The translations under genes were made by a program, and so were the position numbers. Below the pieces are notes generated by a model. The model was not told the DNA's origin. It ran no database searches and saw nothing but the letters and a program-made list of their open reading frames with translations. From Bombus terrestris (Eukaryota; Arthropoda; Insecta; Hymenoptera; Apidae): 64,000 nucleotides of DNA. The stretch is taken from NCBI RefSeq assembly GCF_910591885.1, contig NC_063278.1, forward strand, positions 2,541,501 to 2,605,500, in the 5' to 3' direction. Shown piece after piece: positions 1 through 8,321 of this stretch. Position 1 is the stretch's first letter. Each line of letters opens with the position of its first letter.

Positions 1-748
1 TGATAGGGCGCGGTCGAGACGCGGGACGAGAGAAGGAACGAGGCTTCGTGGCGCGTTTAGAAACGGCACGTGAACTTTCACGCACGAGTCTCGGCTGTCT
101 GTGCCGGTGACGAAGCCCACGGACGAGAGTAGGAAGAAGTCGGGTCCAGAATGCCGAAGGTGAGCTCCGAGGGATACGTAATCCTTCGAGCATGTTCGTT
201 GGGCACGATCCTTTTCGGATCTCGGTCGTATCGAAGCGCGGTACGTGCCACCGGTCCGTGGAACGTATACCACGCCGAACGATCTCGCCGTTTATCCTGT
301 TCTCGGGCTCTTCCTCGACGACGGCGAACCGTCGACGATCGCGGAGCACGCGTTAAACGTCGCGATTTCACCTCGATGCCGTTTCCACACGGCGAACTGG
401 ATACGCGCCAGTTATCGATTCGCGGGCCGTGATCAACGCCGTAAAGTCGGCGAAGTTATTAAGACACCGTGATAAACGTCGACGCGAACGAGAGGCGAAT
501 GGAATGGTTGGCCGGGTCGGGATCCGCGTGCGCTGTACGCGTTTCTCCGCTAACGGGAAGCGATAACGCGCGGTCGCTTGTCGCGAAACGGAGCGTCGCT
601 GTAAAGCGATACGCGTAACGACCGTTCTCGAGACCGGGCATCGGCAAAGTTTTACAGCGACGTCGCGCTCGCGATTATCGTAAAACCGAACGTATACGAT
701 TTCCGCTGCGTTTACGCTGGAAAGAACGATGCGCGGTGTAGGATTTCC
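1..748. other. non-coding stretch, left edge
   Basis: I see no gene here. The sequence is CpG-rich and non-repetitive. Several overlapping frames on both strands stay open, but they are Arg/Ser-rich, have no family features and no splice structure, as expected from CpG-rich DNA that is poor in stop codons. Confidence 0.6.

Positions 749-787
<39 letters not shown>
749..787 (+). repeat. (GA)n microsatellite
   Basis: Almost pure GA dinucleotide run on the + strand. GA runs of this kind can bind GAGA-factor-type proteins in insects; binding here is not shown. Confidence 0.95.
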
Positions 788-790
<3 letters not shown>

Positions 791-807
791 CGGGATGCGA
801 GAAACCG

Positions 808-827
808 ACAATGGAAGGTGACAATGG
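808..827 (+). promoter_or_regulatory. paired Sox-type sites
   Basis: Two copies of ACAATGG (808-814 and 821-827) lie 13 bp apart, start to start, just after a GA tract. ACAATGG is the reverse complement of the HMG-box (Sox) core CCATTGT. The copies are exact; function is inferred from motif and spacing only. Confidence 0.3.
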
Positions 828-1049
828 GAGCGAACGGTCGCATCGAAACCAGGGACTCCACGTGCGTGCCACGCTACACACCTTTCCGTGATGGAATTTA
901 ATGGTGACTGATCGACGAGGTGGATCGATGTTGGAAGGGTCGTGGGTCAACGCGAAACCCGGTGGCCGCGTAGTCTTTGTCGTCGCGTCGACAATCACCG
1001 GTTCGTACCGGTCTCTCGAGTAAGACGAATCAAGAGCGAGAAAAAGTGA

Positions 1050-1094
1050 AAGAGAAAGAGAGAGAGAGAGGGAGGGAGAGAGAGAGAGAGAGAC
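1050..1094 (+). repeat. (GA)n microsatellite with GGGA interruptions
   Basis: GA run with AAAG at its left end and GGGAGGG in the middle. The opposite strand reads as long Leu/Ser frames, which are an artefact of the repeat. Confidence 0.95.
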
Positions 1095-1162
1095 AGGGCA
1101 GGTGTCCTTAGGTGGTTCGCGCGGTGACTCGTCATAGGCGTGACCCAACAACGCTGGCTGCT

Positions 1163-1201
1163 ACGACGACGACGACGACGACAACGACGACGACGACGAC
1201 G
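1163..1201 (+). repeat. (ACG)n trinucleotide repeat
   Basis: Thirteen ACG-like units with a single ACA interruption. It encodes poly-Asp, poly-Arg or poly-Thr according to frame and is not part of any supportable exon. Confidence 0.95.
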
Positions 1202-1667
1202 TTCCATCCTGATCGCGTCATCGTCGTCCACGACGCTCGACTTTTTCTCCTCGCGTAGATAATATCTCGCGACGTTGTTACCGCATGCCGTTCGATACAG
1301 GACGGCGGAGCGTAGAGAGACCTTCGATTGGAAGCGGAGTCCGTTGGCGACCACGTGCGGGTGACTCGCTTCTGGCCTCTCTCGACCGATTCTCCGCGAC
1401 GAAATCTCTAGTTCGATGTGTGGATCGCGCGCCCGTACAAGAATCGACCCGTGTATTTACGCAGTTTCGCGGCCGAGAATTTTTCGAGAAGAGATCGGAC
1501 ACAGAGAGAAGGAAGGTTCTCCTAGAGAGTAGAGACGTGTTCTCTCGCGAGAGCGACAGAGAAGCTAGAGACCAGGTAGTAGAGTGGATAGTAGGCAGCC
1601 TGGACTGACCAGCGGGTGCTCCGGATCCGACTGGACCGGTTTTGCTTGAATTCCCTAGGAGTTCTAG

Positions 1668-2078
1668 CCTTCGGGACTCGCGAGAGTGCTCGGAGGATTC
1701 TCACTGGCCACTGGTCCGCGCTGGTTGTTGTTGCTGCCGTTGCTGCTGCTGGTCACCGGTCGCTACTGCGACGCGCAAGACCGGACGAGGACCACTCTTT
1801 GGCCAGTTCTGCTCTCTCGCTCGGCTTTTTTCTCCCGCGCGATCGCTCTTTCCTCCGTCTTCGTTTCTTTGGCCGTTTCCCGGGCTGGCTGTTACCCCAG
1901 CGGGGAGGAAGTTTCGCGCCGTATCGGCGGACTCGTTCCTCGGTGCTACCTACTACGTTTCAGCGTATCATTTATCATCGGACGAGAACGCGCCTGGTCG
2001 CGATCGTTCTCTGCCTCTTTCGTTGCTCGCTCTCCACCGGCCGGTTGCCTCTCCGATGACTCGATACTAGGCCCGTGA
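1668..2078 (+). other. open frame with signal-peptide-like segment, no ATG
   Basis: One + strand frame is open here and contains a textbook signal-peptide-like stretch: charged and aromatic residues, then Trp, then a nine-residue Leu/Pro core, ending Cys-Asp-Ala-Gln (about 1720-1785). The frame has no ATG; it begins after a TAG at 1665-1667. I find no good GT donor after the Leu core, and the remainder reads as noise. The Leu run comes from a TTG/CTG-rich string, so chance is the simplest explanation. It would matter only if a spliced upstream exon supplied the ATG. Confidence 0.12.
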
Positions 2079-3430
2079 ACCAGCTTCGCGACACCGATAC
2101 GACCGTCGCGTACCCACTATCCGCCGATCCGTTCTCGGAAAAAGCCAAGCGGCCGAAAGACAGGCCGAGTGGACGAGTCGATGCACCGTTCGTTCCTTGT
2201 CCGGCGATCGCGACAACGAGACGCGACGCGACACGACGCCACCGCGGATACACGACTCTCGGATTCTGCGCGATCCAAGATATCGCCGGTCCGTTGCCTA
2301 CCGCCGCTGGATACCGCATCTACTGCAACTTTAATTATAGCAGTACCCGCGTAATTTGTCTTGTTATCGATTGGAGATTTCGCGACCAGACGGCCCCCTG
2401 CTTGCACGTCTGCACGCCGAGCTCGGCTGCGTTGCTTTATCGCGTTTACTTTCCGTCGCGGAATCCCTCGCCGCGCCTCTTCTTCCTTTTCTCGTACCTC
2501 GTTTCTCTGGCTCTGCCGCGCTCGCACGCACCACCGCCACCGTTCTAGTTTCTAGCTGGCTATTATGTTTCCCTCCGGAAGGGAATCGCGCCGGTTTTTA
2601 GCTCGGCCTCGGCCTCTTTCAGGCCGCATTGGAATCCAGTTTTCGAATCGAGTTCATCCTCCTTGAACGGTCCAGGATGACCGTTGCCAGCAGAGCAGAA
2701 GTCGCTAGACACGCCACCGGCCATCCTAACCGTCGCTTTGCATCGCGTCGCCACGGTTTTGTCTCTAACGGCAGCTCGCACGCACGCACGCACGTACGCA
2801 CGCACGCACTCGCTCACGCACGCGGACGAGGATTACGTTCGCCCGGAGGGTTGACGAATTCGCTCGTCGATTAACGTCGTCCAACCGGCGACACTCGTTG
2901 ACTCGAACGAGTCGAGCCGCCTGCTCCGATCGCTCTGGGCTGTAAGAGAGAAGATTTTTCATCTTCTCGTGGTAGAGACGCTGCTGATTCTTTTATTTAC
3001 GACGGGTTCTTCGTCGCGGCCATTTAAATTAATAACGTCGCGTTTCCCTCGACCGCCAAGATTAATAGCTCCCGTGGCCCGTAACGGAAATACGAGCGAA
3101 TTGCGGTGAGCTGATTTCCCGAGTCGGTAAAGACCGGAGAACGAGTCCTTGTTTACGCTCCGGGCAGATAACGCGCGAAAATTCTCAACGACACTGTGAA
3201 ATATGCTTTCGGCTCGCTTTTATTTGCGTCTTCTGTTCGTTCGTTCGTTCGTTCGTCGTTTACGTTCGCGTTCCGTTGGTTTGTCCGTTTGCGTAACGTC
3301 CTCGAGATTGTTTGAACGCGATCGAAAGTTCCGGAATATTATTATGAAAATGAGCTGGCAGTTACGCTCTCGAACGTCTTTCTCGCGCAGCACGGATGCA
3401 GATTAATGCAGGCGAGCGTTCATTATCGGG
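2079..3430. other. non-coding stretch
   Basis: No gene is supported. The stretch holds an ACGC-type tandem repeat at 2777-2822 and a short GTTC repeat at 3235-3256. Otherwise it is unique CpG-rich sequence that becomes more AT-rich after about 2990. Confidence 0.6.
2777..2822 (+). repeat. (ACGC)n tetranucleotide repeat
   Basis: Tandem CGCA units with one CGTA and one CGCT variant. Both strands stay open through it and give Arg/Ala/Cys/Val-rich chance frames. Confidence 0.9.
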
Positions 3431-3503
3431 TCGGCCACTTAGCGTCGCTAATGTCCTAATAATTCCGATCGTGGCTATTATCCAACCACGGGAAACCTAA
3501 CGT

Positions 3504-3528
3504 GTAATCGATCGGATTACGTTAATTG
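3504..3528. promoter_or_regulatory. head-to-head TAATC element plus TAATTG
   Basis: A perfect inverted repeat has arms GTAATC (3504-3509) and GATTAC (3515-3520) around a GATCG spacer, placing two K50-homeodomain-type TAATC cores head to head. TAATTG follows at 3523-3528. The surrounding 3430-3540 is AT-richer than its neighbours and free of simple repeats, as expected for a conserved non-coding element. Binding by Otx/Gsc-class proteins is inferred from the core only. Confidence 0.3.
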
Positions 3529-3540
3529 CACGTCGGTTGT

Positions 3541-4102
3541 GTCGCGACGGTGGGAGGGCCGTCACCGAATGGTTGCAGCGGCTGCTTCGGGGAAAACTGG
3601 TAATCGAGGCAAGACGGATTAGAGCAGCTGACTCTTTCCGTAATTTCGCGGCGGAGCGGCGCTCGGTGCTTACTCGTTACCGTTCGACAGCACGATAGAA
3701 ATCATCAGTCACGGCAAGAAACGTCGTTAGCGCGGTATTAAACGCGGCCTCTTATCGCGCCACGTATCTCCACAGAAATACAATCGCGTACGACCCTGAG
3801 ATCCCCTCGGATGCGAATAAATCGAAGGAAAAAATGCGCGCAACTGATTCGTTAATCCGTATCGCGTCATCGAGAAGACACGGCGCGAGTTGGTCCGTGG
3901 TTGGTTGGTTGGAAATTTTTGTGGCCGAGGTTCTCCGGATCCGGGAATTCCATCGAGGCCCAACTATGTAACGAGTGAACACGCATAATGATATTAATCA
4001 AGGCGGCGCGTTCGGCTTCCTTAAAATTGCCGGCAGGCTCAATTTCTCACTTAAAATCTAATTAGAGCTCGGCGGAGTTCTCGGGCTGCCGTGGGCCAGT
4101 CC
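3541..4102. other. non-coding stretch
   Basis: No gene is visible. The sequence is unique and partly AT-rich (3990-4070), with the short tandem GGTT at 3899-3912. Open frames on the minus strand near 3727-3982 have no recognisable features. Confidence 0.6.
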
Positions 4103-4137
<35 letters not shown>

Positions 4138-4145
4138 GAGAGAGA
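4103..4145 (+). repeat. (GA)n microsatellite
   Basis: GA run with one GGG interruption near the middle. Confidence 0.95.
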
Positions 4146-4330
4146 TGGTCGGCAGGATGGGCATGCCGAAGGGTGACCGGTCGGGAAAGGGGTGGGCTGC
4201 GTTCGAGCGGGAAGAGGGGGGTGGGGGGATCACGAGCCACGAAAGTGGCCCCGCGACTTCAACCTCGCCAAGCCACACAACACCGACAGCCCACGGAGCC
4301 CAAGCTAAGGCACCACTTTACCAAATTGCA

Positions 4331-4525
4331 GTTTCCTGCCTCGTGGATCGTCGTCGATCGTCGATCGTCCCGTGGATCCCTCCTGTGGACCGAGTATCAT
4401 CGCGGTCGTCCTCCGGGATTCGATTTTCGACGGTCCTCGCGGCACTTGGAACGCGCGGAACGAGCGGTCCGCCGATTGCTCGCGATCCAGACCCTCGGAC
4501 CGCCTTCATTCTCTTCGGATTCGAG
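4331..4525 (+). other. possible internal exon (splice signals only)
   Basis: An acceptor-like CCAAATTGCAG ends at 4330, and a strong donor-like GAG|GTAAGAC starts at 4526, bracketing 195 nt. More than one frame is open, but none looks like a known domain. A second acceptor-like tract (TTCTCTTATTCTATGCGCAG) lies only about 33 nt beyond the donor, too close to form an intron with it. This could be an exon of a non-coding or untranslated transcript; chance is also likely. Confidence 0.2.
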
Positions 4526-5013
4526 GTAAGACAGCTGTTTCTCTTATTCTATGCGCAGTTCGGTTGCCATCGGCTTTTAGAGAAAGACCGTATTGCAGAA
4601 AAAGGAAGCGGGATCGTGGACGCGAGGAAGGTCGAACACGGGGGATGCGGATAGAAGCGAGCGGGATTTATGACTGGAAGGCGAAGGGTAATCGGCAGTC
4701 GCGGGATCGTGGATCAACTCGTTGCGATTCGTTAATTATTACCATCGAGTCGACTAGAACGAGTTCGTGTATAGCGGACCCGGTACAGGGATGGGGGTGG
4801 GTGGACGCGGAGAGGACAGGTCGGCCGCGAGGGGGGCCGCGATGCAGAGGAGCAAAAAAGACGGTCGATCGTTAGCAAGGTACAAATTTCGCCATTTGCC
4901 GCAATAAACCTTCGAACCCGCTTGTAACTTCTTCTTATGGGAGGCATGAGTAATCGCCTTGTTAGCCCTTATGGCCTATAGCGCTCATACGCTCGCTCCC
5001 TTGTCCATGGGAG
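4526..5013. other. non-coding stretch
   Basis: No gene is supported. The part from about 4880 to 5000 is AT-richer, non-repetitive and looks like the more conserved type of sequence, with CGCAATAAAC and a TTATGGCCTATAG block. Confidence 0.5.
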
Positions 5014-5028
5014 GGACAACAGCAACGG

Positions 5029-5060
<32 letters not shown>

Positions 5061-5110
5061 TCGGCATCAGCATCGGCATCAACATCAACAACAACGATGG
5101 CAACGGCAAC
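5014..5110 (+). repeat. CAA/CAT/CGG trinucleotide tract
   Basis: Imperfect CAA units grade into CATCGG and CATCAA units. One frame reads as poly-Thr/Ala/Ser. Such tracts occur inside insect coding exons, but this one has no convincing ATG, splice boundary or flanking domain, so I call it a repeat. Confidence 0.85.
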
Positions 5111-5436
5111 AACGGCCGACATGCACGCACAACGATTGTAAAAAAACGAACAGACGGGGGGAGAAACTGCGACGTACCGCTGAGAGAGAAAGCAAGACGA
5201 GAGGAAACGATAGGGGTATGAAACGCGAAACACACGCGATATATATACCCCATCGACACCGGAGACTGTGTAACGAGCGACGCAAAGGATCCGCCGATCC
5301 TCAGGTAGTAGAGAAATCGAGAAGGAGCGAACCGGAGAATCAGGGGAGACCGGAGGAAGCAAGTCCAAGGCATTTGCGTTGTAACCGAGAAACGAGCAAA
5401 AAACTAACGCGCGCCAACCACGCGGACAGCAACCGG
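5111..5436. other. non-coding stretch
   Basis: Nothing recognisable between the CAA tract and the next GA tract. Purine-rich unique sequence. Confidence 0.55.
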
Positions 5437-5479
5437 GAAAGAGAGAAAGAGAGAGAGGGAGAGAGAGAGAGAGAGAGAA
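5437..5479 (+). repeat. (GA)n microsatellite
   Basis: GA run with one GGGA interruption, on the + strand. Confidence 0.95.
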
Positions 5480-6309
5480 TAGAGAAACAGAGGTGGCAGG
5501 GGTGGTAGCGAACCGAGGAATCCTTTCGTATTTTCGCGTTTCTTTCCTCCTCTCGCTCGTTCTGCGCCAAATTTAATTACCTCGCGCGCCACTCGACTCT
5601 CTACCACTTAATTAGCGACCTATAAATTAAAATATTCTCTCGACGCCGGAGAAATTCTCGCGAGCTACGAAAAGCAACGACGGCAGTAAGTAAGAATCGA
5701 TCTCGTCGAATCGTAGCAAAGATCCTTTTACCGAGCGTCGATCGTGTTTTATCCGCGCGAATCGTTCTCGTCTTCTCGTCGGATGTCTCGTCATCGACGT
5801 ACGTCGGTAGCTCGCGAAATTTCGATTGGACGGAGGAAAACGCGCGACACCGATGCTCGAATTGGCCGACGTTCTTCTTCTTCGTCGAACGTCTCCCACA
5901 CCCGGGACCTCCGACGCGAAGATACGCGGCGGAGGCGCGGATACGTGGACACGCGTGTGCGTATCCTTGCCTCCAAGTCGCGTGGCCCCATATCTTCAGA
6001 AGTAGCCAGGGGGGGTCCGGCGAAGGACAGCGAACGGGGACTAACACTGTTTTATCGTGTAGCCAATTAATAACGTTTCCCTGGCCTCCTCCTCCGTCCC
6101 TTTCCTCCTCGCCTGCTTTCGCTGGGAAGAAGAGATCTCTGCTTAAAGATACCCGGGGACCGTTCGGGACCCCCGGAAGGCGATCTCAGACTCGTAACTG
6201 GCCGACTCCGTGCCCCGCACACGTTTATCCTTTACTTACTATTCGCGTATCGTCTACCTGGAAGCCCCGTATCCTTGGACGCGAACGACCACGGCCAAAT
6301 TTCGGAAAA

Positions 6310-6480
6310 ATGTTTGCGGATGATGACATTAAGAGGATTTTGCTTGTGATGTTGCAGCTTACAGATTTGTCTCGTAGCGTGCTGCTGCAAGCGATCGTTC
6401 CAGAGTCCTGTCGCAGCCAGGCGCATCGTGTCAGTGTGGAAATGCATAATTATATAGAATTACGGTATAAGTTGTGTTAA
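6310..6480 (+). CDS. possible terminal coding exon, unknown product
   Basis: A + strand frame runs in from upstream and ends at TAA 6478-6480. Its first ATG is at 6310, leaving 56 codons. An acceptor-like TTGCAG ends at 6357, so the true last exon may start at 6358 and encode about 40 residues, beginning Leu-Thr-Asp-Leu-Ser and ending Arg-Tyr-Lys-Leu-Cys. The composition is unlike the noise frames: mixed residues and an amphipathic Leu/Ile-rich stretch. A poly(A) signal lies 37 nt after the stop. Upstream of 6310 the same frame stays open but reads Pro/Ser-rich and is probably intron. I do not recognise the family. It could instead be the last exon of a non-coding RNA. Confidence 0.35.
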   Translation: MFADDDIKRILLVMLQLTDLSRSVLLQAIVPESCRSQAHRVSVEMHNYIELRYKLC

Positions 6481-6516
6481 ATCAATGTTAATCGCTGTAG
6501 CGAAGTGGGGTATTAC

Positions 6517-6540
6517 AATAAATACATTATTTTATGTAAA
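6517..6540 (+). terminator. poly(A) signal, + strand transcript end
   Basis: AATAAA at 6517-6522, followed within about 30 nt by a T/GT-rich stretch (TGTCTTTTGTTCG) of the kind seen downstream of cleavage sites. It would end the transcript containing the frame that stops at 6480. Confidence 0.45.
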
Positions 6541-6724
6541 ATGTCTTTTGTTCGTTTAACCATCTAGGATGCGAGTGTGCGAATGTACGGTTCGTCTACG
6601 CGTTCTCGGTCAGCTGCCGGTCTTGCGATTAATCGTCTTGAGTCTTTAAAGTATGGACGAGACGGACAGTGATCGATTATTGTAAAAAATTGCTAAAAAA
6701 AACCAGTACTACTTGAAAGTTTGT
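6541..6724. other. short spacer between convergent transcript ends
   Basis: AT-rich unique sequence of about 180 bp between a + strand AATAAA and a minus-strand AATAAA. No gene. It contains short A-runs but no poly(A) tail of the kind that marks a retrocopy. Confidence 0.5.
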
Positions 6725-6730
6725 TTTATT
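6725..6730 (-). terminator. poly(A) signal, minus-strand gene
   Basis: TTTATT on the + strand reads AATAAA on the minus strand, about 60 nt downstream of the stop codon of the decayed minus-strand gene. Position and strand fit a real 3' end. Confidence 0.45.
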
Positions 6731-6789
6731 GATAAATAATAGAATATCTCTTATTCTTTGTGGTAGGATCTGCCATTTTTGTCAAGTAA

Positions 6790-7398
6790 TCATTTAACGT
6801 CATCATCGAGCATGATGCCTATTTTCAATGAAAAATCCCACGTCAATGTATTATGAAACAGGTCTTTCGTATTTGCATTCATTTTCGTCTTGTTTTCTCG
6901 AAATCTTTCGATATCCTTACGCCTCGCTCGGAGAGTCAGTTCCATAGGAAATAAGAACGATCTTACGATTCTGCCATCATCGATTACGATACTTTACGTA
7001 CAGTTTGAGATCATGAAATACCATGCATAATGTTCTACGTGTAATTCTGCTGTATCGTAAGTACATTTTTCAAATTCTTCCGCATTTATTGCTACGGACA
7101 CTCGATACATCGCTCTTCGAAAAATAGCAGAACTATAATTTACATTTTTGTCGACAAGCATGTTTACGACTATCTAATCCACGGAACTGAGCAACTCGAC
7201 TATCGTACCAACAAAGTATTACATACGCAACAGAAAAAGATTCATCGCACAAATTGCACCTGCCATCTAAATAATTCATCCATTGTTAACGCAACGCTCA
7301 ATGCCAGATTTTCTGTTTTTTAAACGATTTGATTTAGAAATTAATTCGCAAGTTATAAGATTCGCTTTAATTAATTTTCTTCTCCGTTCTTGCCCCAT
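6790..7398 (-). pseudogene. decayed ~200-codon gene of unknown family
   Basis: The minus strand has TAA-AAA-ATG-G at 7398 and a TGA at 6790-6792, with start and stop in the same frame 609 nt apart. The first frame is open for about 40 Lys/Arg-rich codons, then meets a TGA near 7275. An adjacent frame takes over cleanly to about 7165, containing a short CNLCDESF motif and WYDS. The first frame then resumes to the stop, interrupted by one in-frame TAA near 6999 and carrying FPMELTLRARRKD and LTWDF. The breaks are therefore two compensating indels and one nonsense change. The residue mix (Asn, Lys, Asp, Phe, Tyr, Trp) and AT-rich codons differ sharply from the surrounding DNA. No intron fits the breaks. 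I do not recognise the family. It may be a degenerating host gene, a retrocopy without visible tail, or inserted foreign (possibly viral) sequence. Confidence 0.55.
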
Positions 7399-8275
7399 TT
7401 TTTACGAATATCGGTCACCGGGCGACGAGAGGCAAACGCGTTACGATTACGAGGCGACGCGGTAGTCGTAATCGACGGAAAGAGAGCCACTTTCGCAACT
7501 TACGACGCGAACTTACGCTCTGCACGAAGACGCTCGATCCTTTCGTATTTTTTCTAGGGTCGTTCGGCGCGTACCGAGGGAAAGAATAGCTCGTAAAGAG
7601 CGGCTGCAAAGGTCGGCATCTGCGATGCGCAATTAACGAAAGGGTTTTCGCCTGGCGTCCGCCTCGTTCCTCCGGCGCGAGCGAGATACCTTCTCCGGCA
7701 CAGCCGCCGCGCTCGTTGACAAGCCGTTTGATTTACAACGAGCTTTTATTTTTTAATCTCGGCCCAACTGTCACCCTTCCCTCGCTTTTGTTCGTTTCGC
7801 GCTTCTTGCACCGCTCTCGCAGCTTTCCGCCCAAGGCGGATCATCGAGTTCGATTCGAACTCAGCTGGAAAGCAGACCCGCTGGAAAATAGAAAAGTTGC
7901 GAAGAAATCGCACGACGAACGATCGTGTCGCGAAGCTTGAAACACGCCGGGTTCTCGGTTACCTCGGGATTTGGGACTCGAGGGTACTTAACCCTCGGGA
8001 TGGGTTACGAAATGACTTTATGGCAGATCAGAGGCACGGCTCGGATTGCATAAGGGGGTGCGCGCTGCGGTTGCTCCGCGTCCAAGGATCGTTTCGACCG
8101 TCTGACAACGAGCAGACGGACCCTCGAGAATTTCGCAAATGGAATCCTGATTGCGCGTACGCGCGACGTCGGTTGTCCTTTGGTCGGTCGGTCGGTCGAT
8201 CGTCGTTTTAACGAACGCGGCCGCCTTCCCCTCCTCCTCGCGAGTAATTCACGGACACGAGGGAAAACGGTTAAC
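7399..8275. other. non-coding stretch
   Basis: No gene is supported. It begins AT-rich next to the decayed gene and returns to CpG-rich unique sequence after about 7420. Confidence 0.55.
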
Positions 8276-8321
8276 GAGAGAGAGAGAGGGAGAGGGAGAG
8301 GGAGAGGGAGAGGGGGAGGGC
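8276..8321 (+). repeat. (GA)n and (GAGGGA)n tract
   Basis: GA run changing into four or more GAGGGA units. Purine-only on the + strand. Confidence 0.95.

Noticed and set aside
1686..2078. Signal-peptide-like first exon
   Set aside because: No ATG in frame, no usable donor after the Leu core, and the Leu run comes from a TTG/CTG-rich string. Kept only as a very low-confidence note.
4526..4558. 33-nt intron between GTAAGA and GCAG
   Set aside because: Too short for a spliceosomal intron; the two signals could only serve different introns.
5014..5141. Poly-Thr/Ser/Ala coding exon
   Set aside because: The signal is the CAA/CAT repeat itself; no convincing ATG context, donor or flanking domain.
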